Positions 19,472 through 29,059 are shown, numbered from the stretch's first letter. The stretch is DNA of 64,000 nt from Natribacillus halophilus (GCF_900100185.1 NZ_FNEN01000001.1:62001-126000); one strand, 5' to 3'. The notes: a model not told the origin generated them from the letters alone. Made by a program: numbers and translations.

Positions 19472-20809
19472 TTGTCACAGAAACAATATAATGCCAGTCA
19501 AATGTTCAAATTCATCCTGCCCTCGTTGATCGGAATCTTTATATTTATTACGCCGATAACCGTGGATGGTGAGATTACCATTCCCATCGCCTGGTTGGCA
19601 GAGGCGCTCGATGCTGTACTCGAACCTATTCTCGGAGAACTCATTCTCATCCTTGTTGCCATTTCAGTGGTCGGAACGACGATCTATCGATATCTTTCTC
19701 CCCAGTGGATGCGACGCCCCTTGTTTGTCGCCCTTTTTTCCGTCACCCCGACGTGGTTCGTGATAAGGATCATCGGGCTTATATTGGCCGCGGCGATTCT
19801 TTTTGAGTGGGGACCGGAATGGCTGTGGGGAGAAGCGACAGGCGGGGAAATTCTCGGATTGGCCTCCTTCTTGCTTACGATCTTTTTGTTCGCGGGTATA
19901 TTTTTACCCCTGTTGATGAATTTTGGCCTTTTGGAGTTCGCGGGTGCTTTGCTGCACGTCATTATGCGCCCGCTGTTCACAATGCCCGGCCGTTCTTCCA
20001 TCGACAGTTTGGCTTCCTGGCTCGGGGATGCCGCGATCGGGGTGTTGCTCACGAACCAACAATATGAACAAGGTTTTTATACAAAACGGGAAGCGGCGGT
20101 GTTGGGAACGACGTTCAACATCGTCTCGATTACGTTTACGATTGTCGTGCTCGGTTATCTTGAGCTTACGCACATGTTTCTTCCTTATTATGTAACGATT
20201 GCGATTGCAGGCATCGTAGCGGCCATGATTATGCCGCGCATTCCGCCGCTTTCAAGAAAAAGCGAGGAACTTTACCCGGGTGCAGAACCGAAAAAGCGTG
20301 CTGAAAACGTCGATGAACCGGCGATTCAGCGCGCGTGGCGAGGCGCACTAATCCGGGCGGACGATGCCGGTGCCGGAGAAGCAGCTCGCAGCGGTTTAAG
20401 AAACGTTTTGGAAATGTGGTTGGCTGTTATACCGATCGTGATGGCGATCGGTACGGTGATGATTATCATCGCCGAACATACCCCGCTCTTTCAATGGCTG
20501 GGCCTTCCTTTCATCCCGCTCCTTGAACTCATGCAAGTGCCCGAAGCGCAGGCGGCCTCGGAAACGATGTTGATCGGGTTTGCGGACATGCTGCTCCCGG
20601 CCTTGATCGGGGCTGATATTCAAAGCGAAATGACCCGTTTTATCATCGGTGCTGTATCCATCACGCAACTGATTTATATGTCCGAAGTCGGTGGCATGAT
20701 CCTCGGGTCAAAGATACCGATCACCTTTATGGAACTCGCCATGATCTTCCTATTGAGAACACTCATTACCTTACCGATTATCGTTTTATGCGCGCATATT
20801 ATTTTTTAA
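19472..20809 (+). CDS. YjiH-family nucleoside-recognition (Gate) domain membrane protein
   Basis: Polytopic membrane protein of 445 aa with about ten hydrophobic segments. Contains two Gate-type regions, including the segment around SLASWLGDAAIGVLL and the C-terminal SEVGGMILGSKIPI. Proteins of this family are presumed transporters of unknown substrate. TTG start at 19472 with GGGAG 7 bp upstream. Probably co-transcribed with the HAD hydrolase. A strong bidirectional terminator follows. Confidence 0.82.
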   Translation: MSQKQYNASQMFKFILPSLIGIFIFITPITVDGEITIPIAWLAEALDAVLEPILGELILILVAISVVGTTIYRYLSPQWMRRPLFVALFSVTPTWFVIRIIGLILAAAILFEWGPEWLWGEATGGEILGLASFLLTIFLFAGIFLPLLMNFGLLEFAGALLHVIMRPLFTMPGRSSIDSLASWLGDAAIGVLLTNQQYEQGFYTKREAAVLGTTFNIVSITFTIVVLGYLELTHMFLPYYVTIAIAGIVAAMIMPRIPPLSRKSEELYPGAEPKKRAENVDEPAIQRAWRGALIRADDAGAGEAARSGLRNVLEMWLAVIPIVMAIGTVMIIIAEHTPLFQWLGLPFIPLLELMQVPEAQAASETMLIGFADMLLPALIGADIQSEMTRFIIGAVSITQLIYMSEVGGMILGSKIPITFMELAMIFLLRTLITLPIIVLCAHIIF

Positions 20810-20840
20810 GAGGCTTTCCGTTTGAGCGGAAAGCCTCTTC
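20809..20840. terminator. Bidirectional intrinsic terminator
   Basis: 12-bp stem AGAGGCTTTCCG (20809-20820) and CGGAAAGCCTCT (20827-20838). T-rich on the plus side and A-rich before the stem, so it can serve both converging genes. Confidence 0.85.
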
Positions 20841-21484
20841 TATTGAGTTTCCTGTAGGCGTTTCGCCATTTTGTTAAGTCGATGAACGTCATTGGTTTTC
20901 TCGTGTTGCCTGAGTTGGCGTTTAAGTCTATTCTGACTCATCGTTACCGGTACTAACCGTTTGCTGATCAGGTTTTGGCGCAGGAACTCGAGGTGATCAA
21001 TCTGATAGTAATCTTTTTCGTTCACCAAAGCTAGATAACGATCGAAGACATCTATAAGGCGATCCGTCTGCCATGCCAATGTTCCGTAGCGTTTTTGTTT
21101 TTGCTGGAAGTTGATGATAGCCAAATGGTTGAGCAGCACTTGAGCAAACAATGCTTCGTTTCCTTTTAGCTGGAAGTCTTTGTTCTGCAAATACTTAATA
21201 AAGACGGACAGCTCTTTTTTATAGAAATGGGCCTGATCCCGAGTGTTTTTACTAAAAAATGACATTGAATATCCGTGTTGGCGATTTTGTGTCTGCAAAA
21301 AATGATGCAGTTGTCTTTCCATTTCCGGACGCAATAAAAACACAGGTTTTGTCATTTTAATAAATCGCGGCATCTCCTGTTCGAGGATGGACATCATTTC
21401 ATTTTCCTGTATGCGTTCATGAACATCCATCTGACGGCGTCGCCTGGCGAATGTCTGTAATCGTTGTTTTCGTCCCGCTAACAT
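20840..21484 (-). CDS. Uncharacterised basic protein, 214 aa
   Basis: Not recognised. Strongly basic and Gln/Arg-rich, with a conspicuous RKQRLQTFARRRRQ stretch at the N-terminus and probably all helical. No signal peptide or membrane segment. The start has GGGGG 7 bp before the ATG at 21484. It converges on the YjiH-type gene with which it shares a terminator; the stop lies immediately beside the stem. A nucleic-acid-binding role is possible from charge alone, but this is only a guess. Confidence 0.65.
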   Translation of the reverse strand: MLAGRKQRLQTFARRRRQMDVHERIQENEMMSILEQEMPRFIKMTKPVFLLRPEMERQLHHFLQTQNRQHGYSMSFFSKNTRDQAHFYKKELSVFIKYLQNKDFQLKGNEALFAQVLLNHLAIINFQQKQKRYGTLAWQTDRLIDVFDRYLALVNEKDYYQIDHLEFLRQNLISKRLVPVTMSQNRLKRQLRQHEKTNDVHRLNKMAKRLQETQ

Positions 21485-21645
21485 CTGGGAACCCCCTTTA
21501 GAAATGTCGTTCTCTTGGTGAGCAATCCTTAAGGATTATATCATAGCTTTAGTGATAATAAAACAGAGGATATAAAAGAATTTGGACAAAAAATGAACAA
21601 AATAAACACTCACCGATTGTGAATGGATATATACTCTTTAAACGC

Positions 21646-21680
21646 TAAAAATCCCCTGGTCACTTAGCAGTGACCAGGGG
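21646..21680 (-). terminator. Intrinsic terminator of the esterase gene
   Basis: 12-bp perfect stem CCCCTGGTCACT (21653-21664) / AGTGACCAGGGG (21669-21680) with 4-nt loop. On the minus strand it is followed by ATTTTTAG. Confidence 0.85.
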
Positions 21681-21684
21681 GATG

Positions 21685-22890
21685 TCATTCATCTTCCGAT
21701 TCTGCAAGCATTGACGTTTCGACCCATTGCTGGAATTGTCGCTGGACATGCAATCCAAGCAAATAGACAGCGGCCATGTGAGCTTCCGTTTCTTCCCTTA
21801 TTCTTTCCATTCCCGATGGTTGCGCCCGTTCAATAATCCGAAAGCCTGTCGCCATCATTTGCTCGTCATTCAAAGTGCGATCGAGAAACTCTACACTGTC
21901 ATCCAACGCGTGTCGGCCGGTGGCCAAAACTTCATAAAAGGATAAAAATCCGTGCATCACCCCTTCATAGCGAATCGCTTCCACGGGGACTTCTTCTTCA
22001 TTGAGTTTGTGTGCGTATAGCTCTCCTTCATCCCGGAGAGGATCAAATTCGGCGGTGGCGATAAATGCGGGTGGCAGGTCTTCGGCCACACCTTCATCAA
22101 GGGGGGATACATACGGATTCTCCCACATTTCTTCCCCGGGCGTATAGGAATCCCTGGCCTTCTCCATCACCGTTCTGGAAAGTAAATAGCCGCCTTCGGC
22201 ATATTTATCGCGCGTATCCAATGGTCGGTCATGAAAGGTGGTCAAAGGGTAATAAAGAAGTTGGGCTTGTAATTCCGGCCCGCCTTCATTTCGCGCTTTC
22301 ATGGCGGTTACGGTGGCAAGGTTCCCTCCGGCGCTGTCGCCGGCTACGATCATTTTCTCCTGGGAACCGCCGAACTCTTCTGCCTGTTCATAAGCCCATA
22401 TCAACGCATCATAAGAATCGTCGACGGCTTTCGGGAAAATATGCTCCGGGGCGAGCCGGTACCCGACACTGATGACGATGGCATTCGAACGATAGGCAAT
22501 GGCACGGGCGATGTTATCATGGGTATCGATATTGCCATATCCCTCCATAAAAGCACCACCATGATAATAGACAATCACCGGCGCGTCCTGGGCATCGACC
22601 GGTTTATGCATGCGCCCTGGTAAAACCGAGCCGTCACTCACGGGAATTTGCAGTGATTCCTGTTCAAAAGCAACGCCTCCGGCACTGTTGCTGCCGGTTA
22701 AAAACGAGGGCGGGGTCAGCTGTTCATCGGGAACGACCAATTGGTTGTTAATGGCATGAAGAATCACTGCTGTTTTGGAAGGCAGATCCCCTTCTGACGT
22801 TGTTGACCAGCCACTGACGAAACTCGATAGGATGATCAAGAAACCGATGGCGATTTTCAAAGAAATTGAAAGCGCTTTTCTTTTAATCAT
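21685..22890 (-). CDS. Exported alpha/beta-hydrolase (HSL-type esterase/lipase)
   Basis: Hormone-sensitive-lipase family carboxylesterase, 401 aa. The N-terminal hydrophobic segment (IAIGFLIILSSFVSGW) after KRKALSISLK suggests secretion or membrane anchoring. Oxyanion-hole motif HGGAF is near residue 110. The nucleophile is in GDSAGG near residue 185, acid in EFDPLRDEGE, His in VMHGF. About 70 residues follow the normal end of the fold (from RIIERAQPSG to ESEDE), an unusual helical extension. A CRE-like palindrome (TGAAAGCGCTTTTC, 22867-22880) falls within codons 4-8. Confidence 0.85.
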   Translation of the reverse strand: MIKRKALSISLKIAIGFLIILSSFVSGWSTTSEGDLPSKTAVILHAINNQLVVPDEQLTPPSFLTGSNSAGGVAFEQESLQIPVSDGSVLPGRMHKPVDAQDAPVIVYYHGGAFMEGYGNIDTHDNIARAIAYRSNAIVISVGYRLAPEHIFPKAVDDSYDALIWAYEQAEEFGGSQEKMIVAGDSAGGNLATVTAMKARNEGGPELQAQLLYYPLTTFHDRPLDTRDKYAEGGYLLSRTVMEKARDSYTPGEEMWENPYVSPLDEGVAEDLPPAFIATAEFDPLRDEGELYAHKLNEEEVPVEAIRYEGVMHGFLSFYEVLATGRHALDDSVEFLDRTLNDEQMMATGFRIIERAQPSGMERIREETEAHMAAVYLLGLHVQRQFQQWVETSMLAESEDE

Positions 22891-23083
22891 AACGGACAGC
22901 GTTCTTCGCCATTCCCCCCTTTAATTTATCTGTTTTTACATTATACCATATTATATTGCGTTTTGTGCGATTTTATTTTACTTTTTCACACATTATCACA
23001 CAATTAACGGTTAGTAAACAGCTCATGGATAAGGTATCCATGATTGTCCAGTATTATCCCCTGAATCTGATCTCCGCAATAAC

Positions 23084-23113
23084 AAACGCCAGCCCTGGGG
23101 GGAGCTGGCGTTT
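23084..23113 (-). terminator. Intrinsic terminator of the ndoAI-ndoA operon
   Basis: Stem AACGCCAGC / GCTGGCGTT (23085-23093 and 23104-23112), followed on the minus strand by TGTTATT. It is 15 bp past the ndoA stop. Confidence 0.7.
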
Positions 23114-23127
23114 CGTTCATTATGTAA

Positions 23128-23526
23128 CTACAGATCACTGAGACCGATGCTAATCTCTAAAGCGTTTTTGACTTTTTTCATCATGTCATCATCCAAATGT
23201 GTAATTTTATCTGTCAGTCGTTGTTTGTCAATCGTACGGATTTGTTCAAGGAGCACGACGCTGTCACGGTCGAATTGATGTTCGTCAGCGTCGATTTCTA
23301 CGTGTGTCGGCAACTTTGCTTTTTTAATTTGCGCAGTAATCGCTGCCACGATGACCGTTGGGCTAAAGCGGTTGCCAATGTCGTTTTGAATAATGAGGAC
23401 CGGGCGGACTCCGCCTTGTTCGGAGCCGACCACCGGAGATAAGTCCGCAAAGAAAACATCGCCGCGTTTGACGTTTTGTTTTCCCGTTGTATGTTGGGAT
23501 TGGTCCGAATGATTCACGTCATCCAT
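23128..23526 (-). CDS. ndoA: MazF-type endoribonuclease toxin (EndoA/NdoA)
   Basis: Sequence-specific mRNA interferase, toxin of a type II pair. 132 aa. The core from [20 protein letters not shown] through RPVLIIQND and [11 protein letters not shown] matches Bacillus NdoA very closely. It has an 18-residue N-terminal extension before VKRGDV that Bacillus subtilis lacks, and no start codon is available at the usual place. The ATG at 23526 follows AAGGAGG with only 3 bp spacing. It begins 8 bp after the antitoxin stop. In B. subtilis the pair follows alr; here alr is absent. Confidence 0.95.
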   Translation of the reverse strand: MDDVNHSDQSQHTTGKQNVKRGDVFFADLSPVVGSEQGGVRPVLIIQNDIGNRFSPTVIVAAITAQIKKAKLPTHVEIDADEHQFDRDSVVLLEQIRTIDKQRLTDKITHLDDDMMKKVKNALEISIGLSDL

Positions 23527-23534
23527 TCACCTCC

Positions 23535-23798
23535 TTATTCATAGTGGATGACATGCTGACGCGATTCTGCATGATGAAAGGCCTCCCATTCTGAATAAGC
23601 AAAGCTTTCGGCAATCGACAGGTTTAATTGTGCCATCTCCATATATCCTTGCTCCAATTCAGCGCGGAGGGACTCCCGCTTCTTCCGCTCCATGTAGCGA
23701 TGAAGCAACTGATAAAAAAAACGGTTCTGTTCATTTAAGTGCTTGATCTCACTGAATAACTCATCTGTAAGCGGTACGGAGATCTTTTCTGAATGCAT
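23535..23798 (-). CDS. ndoAI: EndoAI antitoxin (ribbon-helix-helix)
   Basis: Antitoxin of NdoA, 87 aa. The N-terminal SEKISVPLTDELFSEI is a ribbon-helix-helix beta strand. The C-terminal YMEMAQLNLSIAESFAYSEW is the helix that, in this family, occupies the toxin's RNA groove. I chose the ATG at 23798 because GGGGGG lies 10 bp upstream; an in-frame ATG at 23831 would add eleven residues without a site. The toxin gene follows after 8 bp. Confidence 0.9.
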   Translation of the reverse strand: MHSEKISVPLTDELFSEIKHLNEQNRFFYQLLHRYMERKKRESLRAELEQGYMEMAQLNLSIAESFAYSEWEAFHHAESRQHVIHYE

Positions 23799-23994
23799 GG
23801 TCCATGGGCCCCCCAGATTTGTATTCCCCATCTATTATAAGCGAAAACCTCATTGGTTTAAAGATTTTTCACTATAAGTTTTTGGGAAAACATCTCCTTA
23901 CCCATCAGGATAGCCCGATCCTTGAGCTTTCATGCATAGATGCCTTTACACTATCCCATACTAGCGGTAACGAAAAAAATGAGATAAAGAAAAC

Positions 23995-24079
23995 TTGGCT
24001 TATCGCCAAGCCTGGCGAAAGCCTTAGTTGCACTTATGCATGATAAGAAAGTTATACTTTCTTATCTGCCAAAAAAGGA
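23995..24079 (+). repeat. Intergenic two-hairpin repeat, copy 4 (short form)
   Basis: Short form: the first hairpin is GGCTTATCGCCA/TGGCGAAAGCC, the second TAAGAAAGT/ACTTTCTTA, and the right end is CTGCCAAAAAAGGAG. The last bases supply the ribosome binding site of the following lipoprotein gene. Confidence 0.88.
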
Positions 24080-24091
24080 GTTTTAAAGCCC

Positions 24092-24640
24092 ATGCGTTTC
24101 ATTAAGGGATTGCTTGTCATGCTCTCGCTCATTCTTGTCCTGGTCGGTTGTGGAAGCGAGAATGCCGAAGATCTGGGCGCCGACCTGGAGAGGATGGAAT
24201 ATGAAGAGGGCCCGGGCATAGAACCGAATGAACTATATGTAAGACATCAACAGGCCGAAGGCAATTATGATGATCTCAAGGATTACAGCGATTATTACAG
24301 CACTTTTTTAGAACATTACCATGATGAACTGGAAGTTCTTTATGACCATGTGGATGACGATGACGAAGCAGAAACAAAAGCGTCGGTGGAACGTTTGTCG
24401 GCACTGGTGGAAGACATTACCGATCGACCGACCCCTCCTGAATTTCATGATCTCAGGGATGTTACGTTAGGTTCACTCCTGGAAATGGATGCCATCGCGA
24501 TGAATGTCAGTGATTGTGCAGACGGGGACGCTGCCGCTTGTGATCTCACACGCAGTTATACGGAAAATCTTACTGAATATTTACGTACGATGGAATACAC
24601 TTATGACCAAAAGATAGCCGAGTTCGGGCTCGTAGATTAA
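24092..24640 (+). CDS. Acidic lipoprotein of unknown function, 182 aa
   Basis: Signal peptide with lipobox LVGC (Cys near residue 20), so it should be lipid-anchored outside the membrane. The mature part is strongly acidic and helical, with a VDDDDEAE run and two cysteines (CADGDAAAC) that could form a disulphide. The family is not recognised. The ribosome binding site GGAG belongs to the end of repeat copy 4, 11 bp from the ATG. Its stop codon overlaps that of lgt on the other strand. Confidence 0.8.
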   Translation: MRFIKGLLVMLSLILVLVGCGSENAEDLGADLERMEYEEGPGIEPNELYVRHQQAEGNYDDLKDYSDYYSTFLEHYHDELEVLYDHVDDDDEAETKASVERLSALVEDITDRPTPPEFHDLRDVTLGSLLEMDAIAMNVSDCADGDAAACDLTRSYTENLTEYLRTMEYTYDQKIAEFGLVD

Positions 24641-25443
24641 ACACCCTCATCCAGATAGCGGACGTCGGCATATCCTTTTTTCCGGCGGTATGCGATCATC
24701 ACGACGGCAAAAACCATGAGCAGCAAAGATGCGACCTGGGCCGCCGGCAAATTGTCAGTAAGCAGCAAACTATCGGTTCTCAGTCCTTCAATAAAGAAAC
24801 GCCCGAGCGAATAATAAAGAAGGTAGGTCAAAAACAGTTCGCCGCGCCGTACGTTGACTCTCCGCAACAGCATAAGTCCGATAAACCCGGCGAAATTCCA
24901 GATGGACTCATATAAAAATGTCGGATGGTAATAAGTTCCGTTAATGAACATTTGCTCGATAATAAAATCGGGCAAATATAAGCCTTCAAGAAATTCGCGG
25001 GAAACCGGACCGCCATGAGCTTCCTGGTTGATGAAGTTGCCCCAGCGTCCGATCGCCTGGGCCAACAGCAAACTCGGAGCCATAATGTCCGCGAGTTGCC
25101 AAAAAGAAATGTTTTTCACTCTCGCGAAAACGATCAGGGTGAGAGCGGCCCCGATTAACACGCCGTGCATGGCCAGGCCGCCTTCCCAAACGGCAAAAAC
25201 CCGCAGAGGGTTTTCCGCATACGTTTCCCAATTGAAAAGGACATAATAGAGACGGGCAAACACAACGGACACCGGAAAACCGATAAAAAGGAGATCCACA
25301 AATGTATCCCTGGGAAGGCCGCGACGTTCACTCTCCCGCACCGCAATCCACAACCCAATAAGGGCGCTCGCGACAATAATAAGCCCGTACCAGTATATCT
25401 GAATCGGCCCCAATTCAATAGCCACCGGATCGATCCTATCCAT
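24637..25443 (-). CDS. lgt: Prolipoprotein diacylglyceryl transferase
   Basis: Seven-helix membrane enzyme that transfers diacylglycerol from phosphatidylglycerol to the lipobox Cys of prolipoproteins. 268 aa from the ATG at 25443 (GGAG 8 bp upstream); a GTG at 25452 lies inside the site and is less likely. Conserved segments seen: [31 protein letters not shown] and the C-terminal [13 protein letters not shown]. It converges on a lipoprotein gene, one of its likely substrates, and the two share the tetramer TTAA for their stops. Confidence 0.96.
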   Translation of the reverse strand: MDRIDPVAIELGPIQIYWYGLIIVASALIGLWIAVRESERRGLPRDTFVDLLFIGFPVSVVFARLYYVLFNWETYAENPLRVFAVWEGGLAMHGVLIGAALTLIVFARVKNISFWQLADIMAPSLLLAQAIGRWGNFINQEAHGGPVSREFLEGLYLPDFIIEQMFINGTYYHPTFLYESIWNFAGFIGLMLLRRVNVRRGELFLTYLLYYSLGRFFIEGLRTDSLLLTDNLPAAQVASLLLMVFAVVMIAYRRKKGYADVRYLDEGV

Positions 25444-25454
25444 ATTACCCACTC

Positions 25455-25502
25455 CTTCAACTTCTGACTTCTGGCCTCTGACCCCTGACCCCTGATTTCC
25501 GG
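25455..25502. repeat. GTCAGA-type heptamer repeats upstream of lgt
   Basis: The gap between the aldolase-like stop and the lgt ribosome binding site is almost entirely degenerate heptamers. On the minus strand: ATCAGGG GTCAGGG GTCAGAG GCCAGAA GTCAGAA. The same words occur at 11180-11300. Confidence 0.7.
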
Positions 25503-26594
25503 CTATCCCATCGGCACCTGGGGGATCACCCGTCCTTCAATACGGCGGAAGATGTCATCCAAATCAGTTCCCGTAATCGTCAAACCGTGATTTTTAAGTC
25601 CTACGATGGCCCGGGACGGATCCTCGGCTTGATGTACCCGCTCGGCCACGGATTCAGCAAGTTCAATCGTCCCACACGGATAATTTATAGGTGTCGCCTC
25701 AACCCCATCCATCCAGGCATGGATGTGTACGATCGCTCCCACCTCAGGATGCTCCCTGTAAATCATCCAATGTTCAATCGCGTCCACAGAAGCTCTCTTC
25801 GGGTCCGTGTTCGGCGGAATACTGATTTTCATGGCGTTGTTATCGTCATCATAACCGGTGATGTAAAGAATATCCCTGCCGATTTCTTTCATGTTTGACT
25901 TATCAATCCCGCTCGCGCTCATCCAGAAATGGTTGGCATTCTCGCGACTGCTCAGATTTCCATAACTCAAGCCGCCGATGCCGTACAATTTTTTTAAATG
26001 GCGCAGATCCCGCGGTGATAAATATTCCTCTATCGGAAACGGAGCCGGTAATAGATCCATTTTGTCCAATTCTTTGCCATACAGGGACAATCTTTTTGTC
26101 ACGTCATTGCCGTTGGATAGCTGCCCGTAAAGGTCTTCATAGAAATCGTTGTCAATCACCAACTGCGAAGAAGCCAAAGGTTCGAGCCTTTCGTATATCT
26201 TTTTAAAAAAAAGGCTTTCATCATCTGCCGCCTGATAGGTAATGTTATAGAATCCTTGCTCCGGTGTCAGAAAGTAAAGCTCCGTGCGGTCATCTCTATG
26301 GGAAATAAAGAGCAAATGGTTAGCCAATGACCGAATTAAGTATGGGTACGCGGTTTTAAACACATCCTCGGGTATGTGATCATTTTCGACGACGGTAACG
26401 ACAAACGTCGATTGTGAGTTTCTGCGAAAATGCCGAGGACGATCAGGCTCAATCATATTAAAGACCAAATTGATATGATTCGCGGGCTCATCATCGTATT
26501 GATATCCGGCCGTCTGGAATTCCTGGATCATACCAGCGGTTAACCAGGACAAAAAAGGGCTTTCGACGTTTCCTGCAACCGTGAAGTTTTTCAT
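25503..26594 (-). CDS. Class II aldolase/adducin-family protein with extra N-terminal domain
   Basis: 363 aa from the ATG at 26594 (GGAGG 10 bp upstream). The C-terminal half is a class II aldolase fold: [10 protein letters not shown] (phosphate loop), SGIDKSNM, zinc ligands in VHIHAW and [10 protein letters not shown]. The N-terminal 150 residues are not aldolase-like and I do not recognise them. The usual metal ligands HxH and the later His are present, so it may be active on a phosphorylated sugar or related aldol, but the substrate is unknown. Upstream of lgt on the same strand. Confidence 0.75.
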   Translation of the reverse strand: MKNFTVAGNVESPFLSWLTAGMIQEFQTAGYQYDDEPANHINLVFNMIEPDRPRHFRRNSQSTFVVTVVENDHIPEDVFKTAYPYLIRSLANHLLFISHRDDRTELYFLTPEQGFYNITYQAADDESLFFKKIYERLEPLASSQLVIDNDFYEDLYGQLSNGNDVTKRLSLYGKELDKMDLLPAPFPIEEYLSPRDLRHLKKLYGIGGLSYGNLSSRENANHFWMSASGIDKSNMKEIGRDILYITGYDDDNNAMKISIPPNTDPKRASVDAIEHWMIYREHPEVGAIVHIHAWMDGVEATPINYPCGTIELAESVAERVHQAEDPSRAIVGLKNHGLTITGTDLDDIFRRIEGRVIPQVPMG

Positions 26595-26745
26595 TTCGCT
26601 AAATCCTCCTTGCCAAAATCGCATTGAAAAATATACCAGTTATATTTTAACCGCAAAATGACGGGATATACGTCCCCGCAGGTATTTTTAAGGGATTTCA
26701 AGGTATAATAAGGATAAGCAAATAAACGGAGGCGGGCTTGATAGC

Positions 26746-27354
26746 ATGCTATACTGGTTGTTAAAACCTGTCGGAATCATGATCATGTTCTCTTTGTTTA
26801 AAATCAGGGTGAGCGGGCAGGACCGGGTTCCACATGGTTCGGTCATTATCGCAGCCAATCATGACAGTTACTTTGACCCGATTATTCTTTCCGGTGTGTT
26901 CAAAAAGCCGATCCATTTTATGGCAAAAACCGAATTGTTTAGCCATCGCTTCGGGAGCTGGTTTTTGCGGCAACTTCACGCTATACCCGTCGATCGTAAG
27001 AGTGGCATCGTGATTCGTCCGGTGCGACAGGCGCTGAATACGATTGAGCAGGGGGAACTATTTGGAATTTTTCCCGAAGGAACGAGGTGTAAGCCAGGCG
27101 AGACGGTCAGACCAAAAAAAGGGGTAGCGTTTTTGGGGAGGAAAACCGAAGTGCCTATAGTCCCGGTAACCATTATCAAAGGAAAAAAAGTGTTATGGCG
27201 GAGGCCTGTCAAGGTCGTCATCGGGGAAGCCATCGCGCCAGGTGATTTTCCGAGTGCCGATGATGAATGGATGTCCCGATATGTCATGGCGCAAATTAGA
27301 GAACGTTCCGAAGACGAAGAGCTGGAGTGGCTTGGAAAACCATCGGAAAATTGA
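26746..27354 (+). CDS. plsC: 1-acyl-sn-glycerol-3-phosphate acyltransferase
   Basis: Makes phosphatidic acid from lysophosphatidic acid in phospholipid synthesis. 202 aa. Acyltransferase block I NHDSYFDP (HX4D) and block III FPEGTRCKPGE are intact. The GGAGG is 13 bp from the ATG, rather far. A TATAAT at about 26703 may be the -10 of its promoter. Followed 18 bp later by a lipid kinase gene, so the two probably form a phospholipid operon. Confidence 0.93.
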   Translation: MLYWLLKPVGIMIMFSLFKIRVSGQDRVPHGSVIIAANHDSYFDPIILSGVFKKPIHFMAKTELFSHRFGSWFLRQLHAIPVDRKSGIVIRPVRQALNTIEQGELFGIFPEGTRCKPGETVRPKKGVAFLGRKTEVPIVPVTIIKGKKVLWRRPVKVVIGEAIAPGDFPSADDEWMSRYVMAQIRERSEDEELEWLGKPSEN

Positions 27355-27372
27355 CAAAAGGAGGGCTGGGCA

Positions 27373-28248
27373 TTGTACAGCATCATCGTCAATAAATGCT
27401 CCGGTAACGGGAAAGGTGCATTGATTTGGAAACAGGTAAAAAAAGCACTTCAGACCAAGGAAATTGACTACCAGGTTTATTTCACCAAACGATCCAACCA
27501 TGCCACCGCTATCGTCAGGGAGATCAATGGCGGAGTGATCATTGTGATCGGAGGCGACGGGACGATCCATGAAGTCATCAATGGATTAATCGGGGCAAAA
27601 ACCCCCGTCGGCATTATACCGGCCGGATCCGGCAATGATTTTGCAAAAGCTCTGGACATCCCCACAAACGCCAGGGAAGCGCTTGATCGTATTTTGCATG
27701 GGAAGCAGCAGGCCGTGGATATTGGACGGATCAACGGCAAGTGTTGTGTGACGGTGATAGGGGTTGGTTTTGATGGAAAAGTGGCGCAAACCGTCAATGC
27801 TTCCAAATCAAAAAGGTGGCTGAATGTCATTCGTTTTGGGAAGCTTTCTTACGTTATCAGCGTTTTTAAAGTGTTACTCAGTTACAAACCGGTGGATATC
27901 ACCATCACCGTTGACGGGCACAAAGAAGATATCACGAACGTGTGGCTGATTGCGGTTGCCAATTTCCCCTATTACGCCGGTGGAATGGCCATTTGCCCAA
28001 ACGCAAAAGGCAATGATGGTTTCCTGGAGCTCTGCGTTGTTCATGGCATGTCCAGGCTCCAGTTTGTGCGAGCATTTCCCGGCGTATTTAAGGGAAAACA
28101 TGTCAGCCATCCGGCAGTAAAAATGCTCACGGGAAAACAAATTGAAATTTCTTCTTCAACTGCCATGATCGTACACGGAGATGGTGAAATCATCGGCCAA
28201 ACACCGATAAAAATCGATGTTGAAAAAGAAGCTCTCAATGTTATTTAG
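27373..28248 (+). CDS. Diacylglycerol/lipid kinase of the YegS/BmrU family
   Basis: 291 aa DAGK-catalytic fold enzyme. Seen: GGDGTIHEVINGLIG (nucleotide loop), IPAGSGNDFAKAL, and the C-terminal IVHGDGEII. Enzymes of this family phosphorylate diacylglycerol or related lipids; next to plsC it may recycle diacylglycerol into phosphatidic acid. TTG start at 27373 with AAAGGAGG 8 bp upstream. Its stop lies 2 bp from the stop of the converging spore lipoprotein gene. Confidence 0.9.
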   Translation: MYSIIVNKCSGNGKGALIWKQVKKALQTKEIDYQVYFTKRSNHATAIVREINGGVIIVIGGDGTIHEVINGLIGAKTPVGIIPAGSGNDFAKALDIPTNAREALDRILHGKQQAVDIGRINGKCCVTVIGVGFDGKVAQTVNASKSKRWLNVIRFGKLSYVISVFKVLLSYKPVDITITVDGHKEDITNVWLIAVANFPYYAGGMAICPNAKGNDGFLELCVVHGMSRLQFVRAFPGVFKGKHVSHPAVKMLTGKQIEISSSTAMIVHGDGEIIGQTPIKIDVEKEALNVI

Positions 28249-28250
28249 CA

Positions 28251-28922
28251 TCAGTGACTCCAGTCATCTCCAATTTTTTGTAATTCATATTCCGCATCTT
28301 CAAGCCATTCATGAGCACCGAATTCATGATCGGGAGCCATCGTTTTTTCCGCAGCACGAATGCGATGTACGGCTCTGCGATCCGTATGCCAGACGAAGTC
28401 TTCATCTTCGCCGACAAGGGATGTGATCGTTTCTTGTAAGCGTCCATCGTTCATGGAACTCCCTTCAATACCGATATATAAAAGGTTATCGTGCGAGACG
28501 ACATGAGCATGGGAAACGGCGTCCAGCGCTTCAATTTTTTCCTTAATCGTGGCAGGGTCTGCTTCATCCCCGTATTGTTGATTGATGTCATCGACTTGTT
28601 GTTGAAGCGCTTCAGGATCGTCACGTAAGCGTGGATGATTTTTCACGCGCCCTGTTTCAACGGAATTGATTCGATTCTTATGCCAGCCGTAATCCCGTTG
28701 GCTATCGATGTCCTGCGTTCCCCCCTTTGTTAGATTTCCCGGGCTGTTATCCGGTACCATGAGGTCGGAAGCGGGACCGAGATGATCCTGCAGATTAATA
28801 CCCGTTTCAAGCTCGGGATCATAATGCTCTCTGGTATGGCCCATTTCGGGGGTATCCTGGACACAACCCGTTGCTATGACCAGAAGAGCGATCGCCGCCA
28901 ACAGAGGGACATGTATTCTCAT
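28251..28922 (-). CDS. YhcN/YlaJ-family sporulation lipoprotein
   Basis: Signal peptide and lipobox ATGC, 223 aa. The C-terminal half (KIEALDAVSHAHVVSHDNLLYIGIEG, through HRIRAAEKTMAPD) has the YhcN/YlaJ pattern of a domain found in spore inner-membrane lipoproteins needed for germination. The mature N-terminus is long and hydrophilic. The start at 28922 is chosen because GGAGG is 9 bp upstream; an ATG at 28931 touches the site directly. Confidence 0.82.
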   Translation of the reverse strand: MRIHVPLLAAIALLVIATGCVQDTPEMGHTREHYDPELETGINLQDHLGPASDLMVPDNSPGNLTKGGTQDIDSQRDYGWHKNRINSVETGRVKNHPRLRDDPEALQQQVDDINQQYGDEADPATIKEKIEALDAVSHAHVVSHDNLLYIGIEGSSMNDGRLQETITSLVGEDEDFVWHTDRRAVHRIRAAEKTMAPDHEFGAHEWLEDAEYELQKIGDDWSH

Positions 28923-29020
28923 GTGGATCATCCTCCTTTCTTATCCTTTAGGATAACCGTTTTAGCTCATTTAACATCCGGAAATTATAGATACGCCGTC
29001 CATTTCTTGCATTTTTGCTG

Positions 29021-29049
29021 TTGCAGAAGGCATAAACATTTGGTACAAT
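29021..29049 (+). promoter_or_regulatory. Sigma-A promoter of the lysine riboswitch-dapA transcript
   Basis: TTGCAG (29021-29026) and TACAAT (29044-29049) with 17-bp spacing, just before the riboswitch. Confidence 0.65.
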
Positions 29050-29059
29050 ACATTTATAA

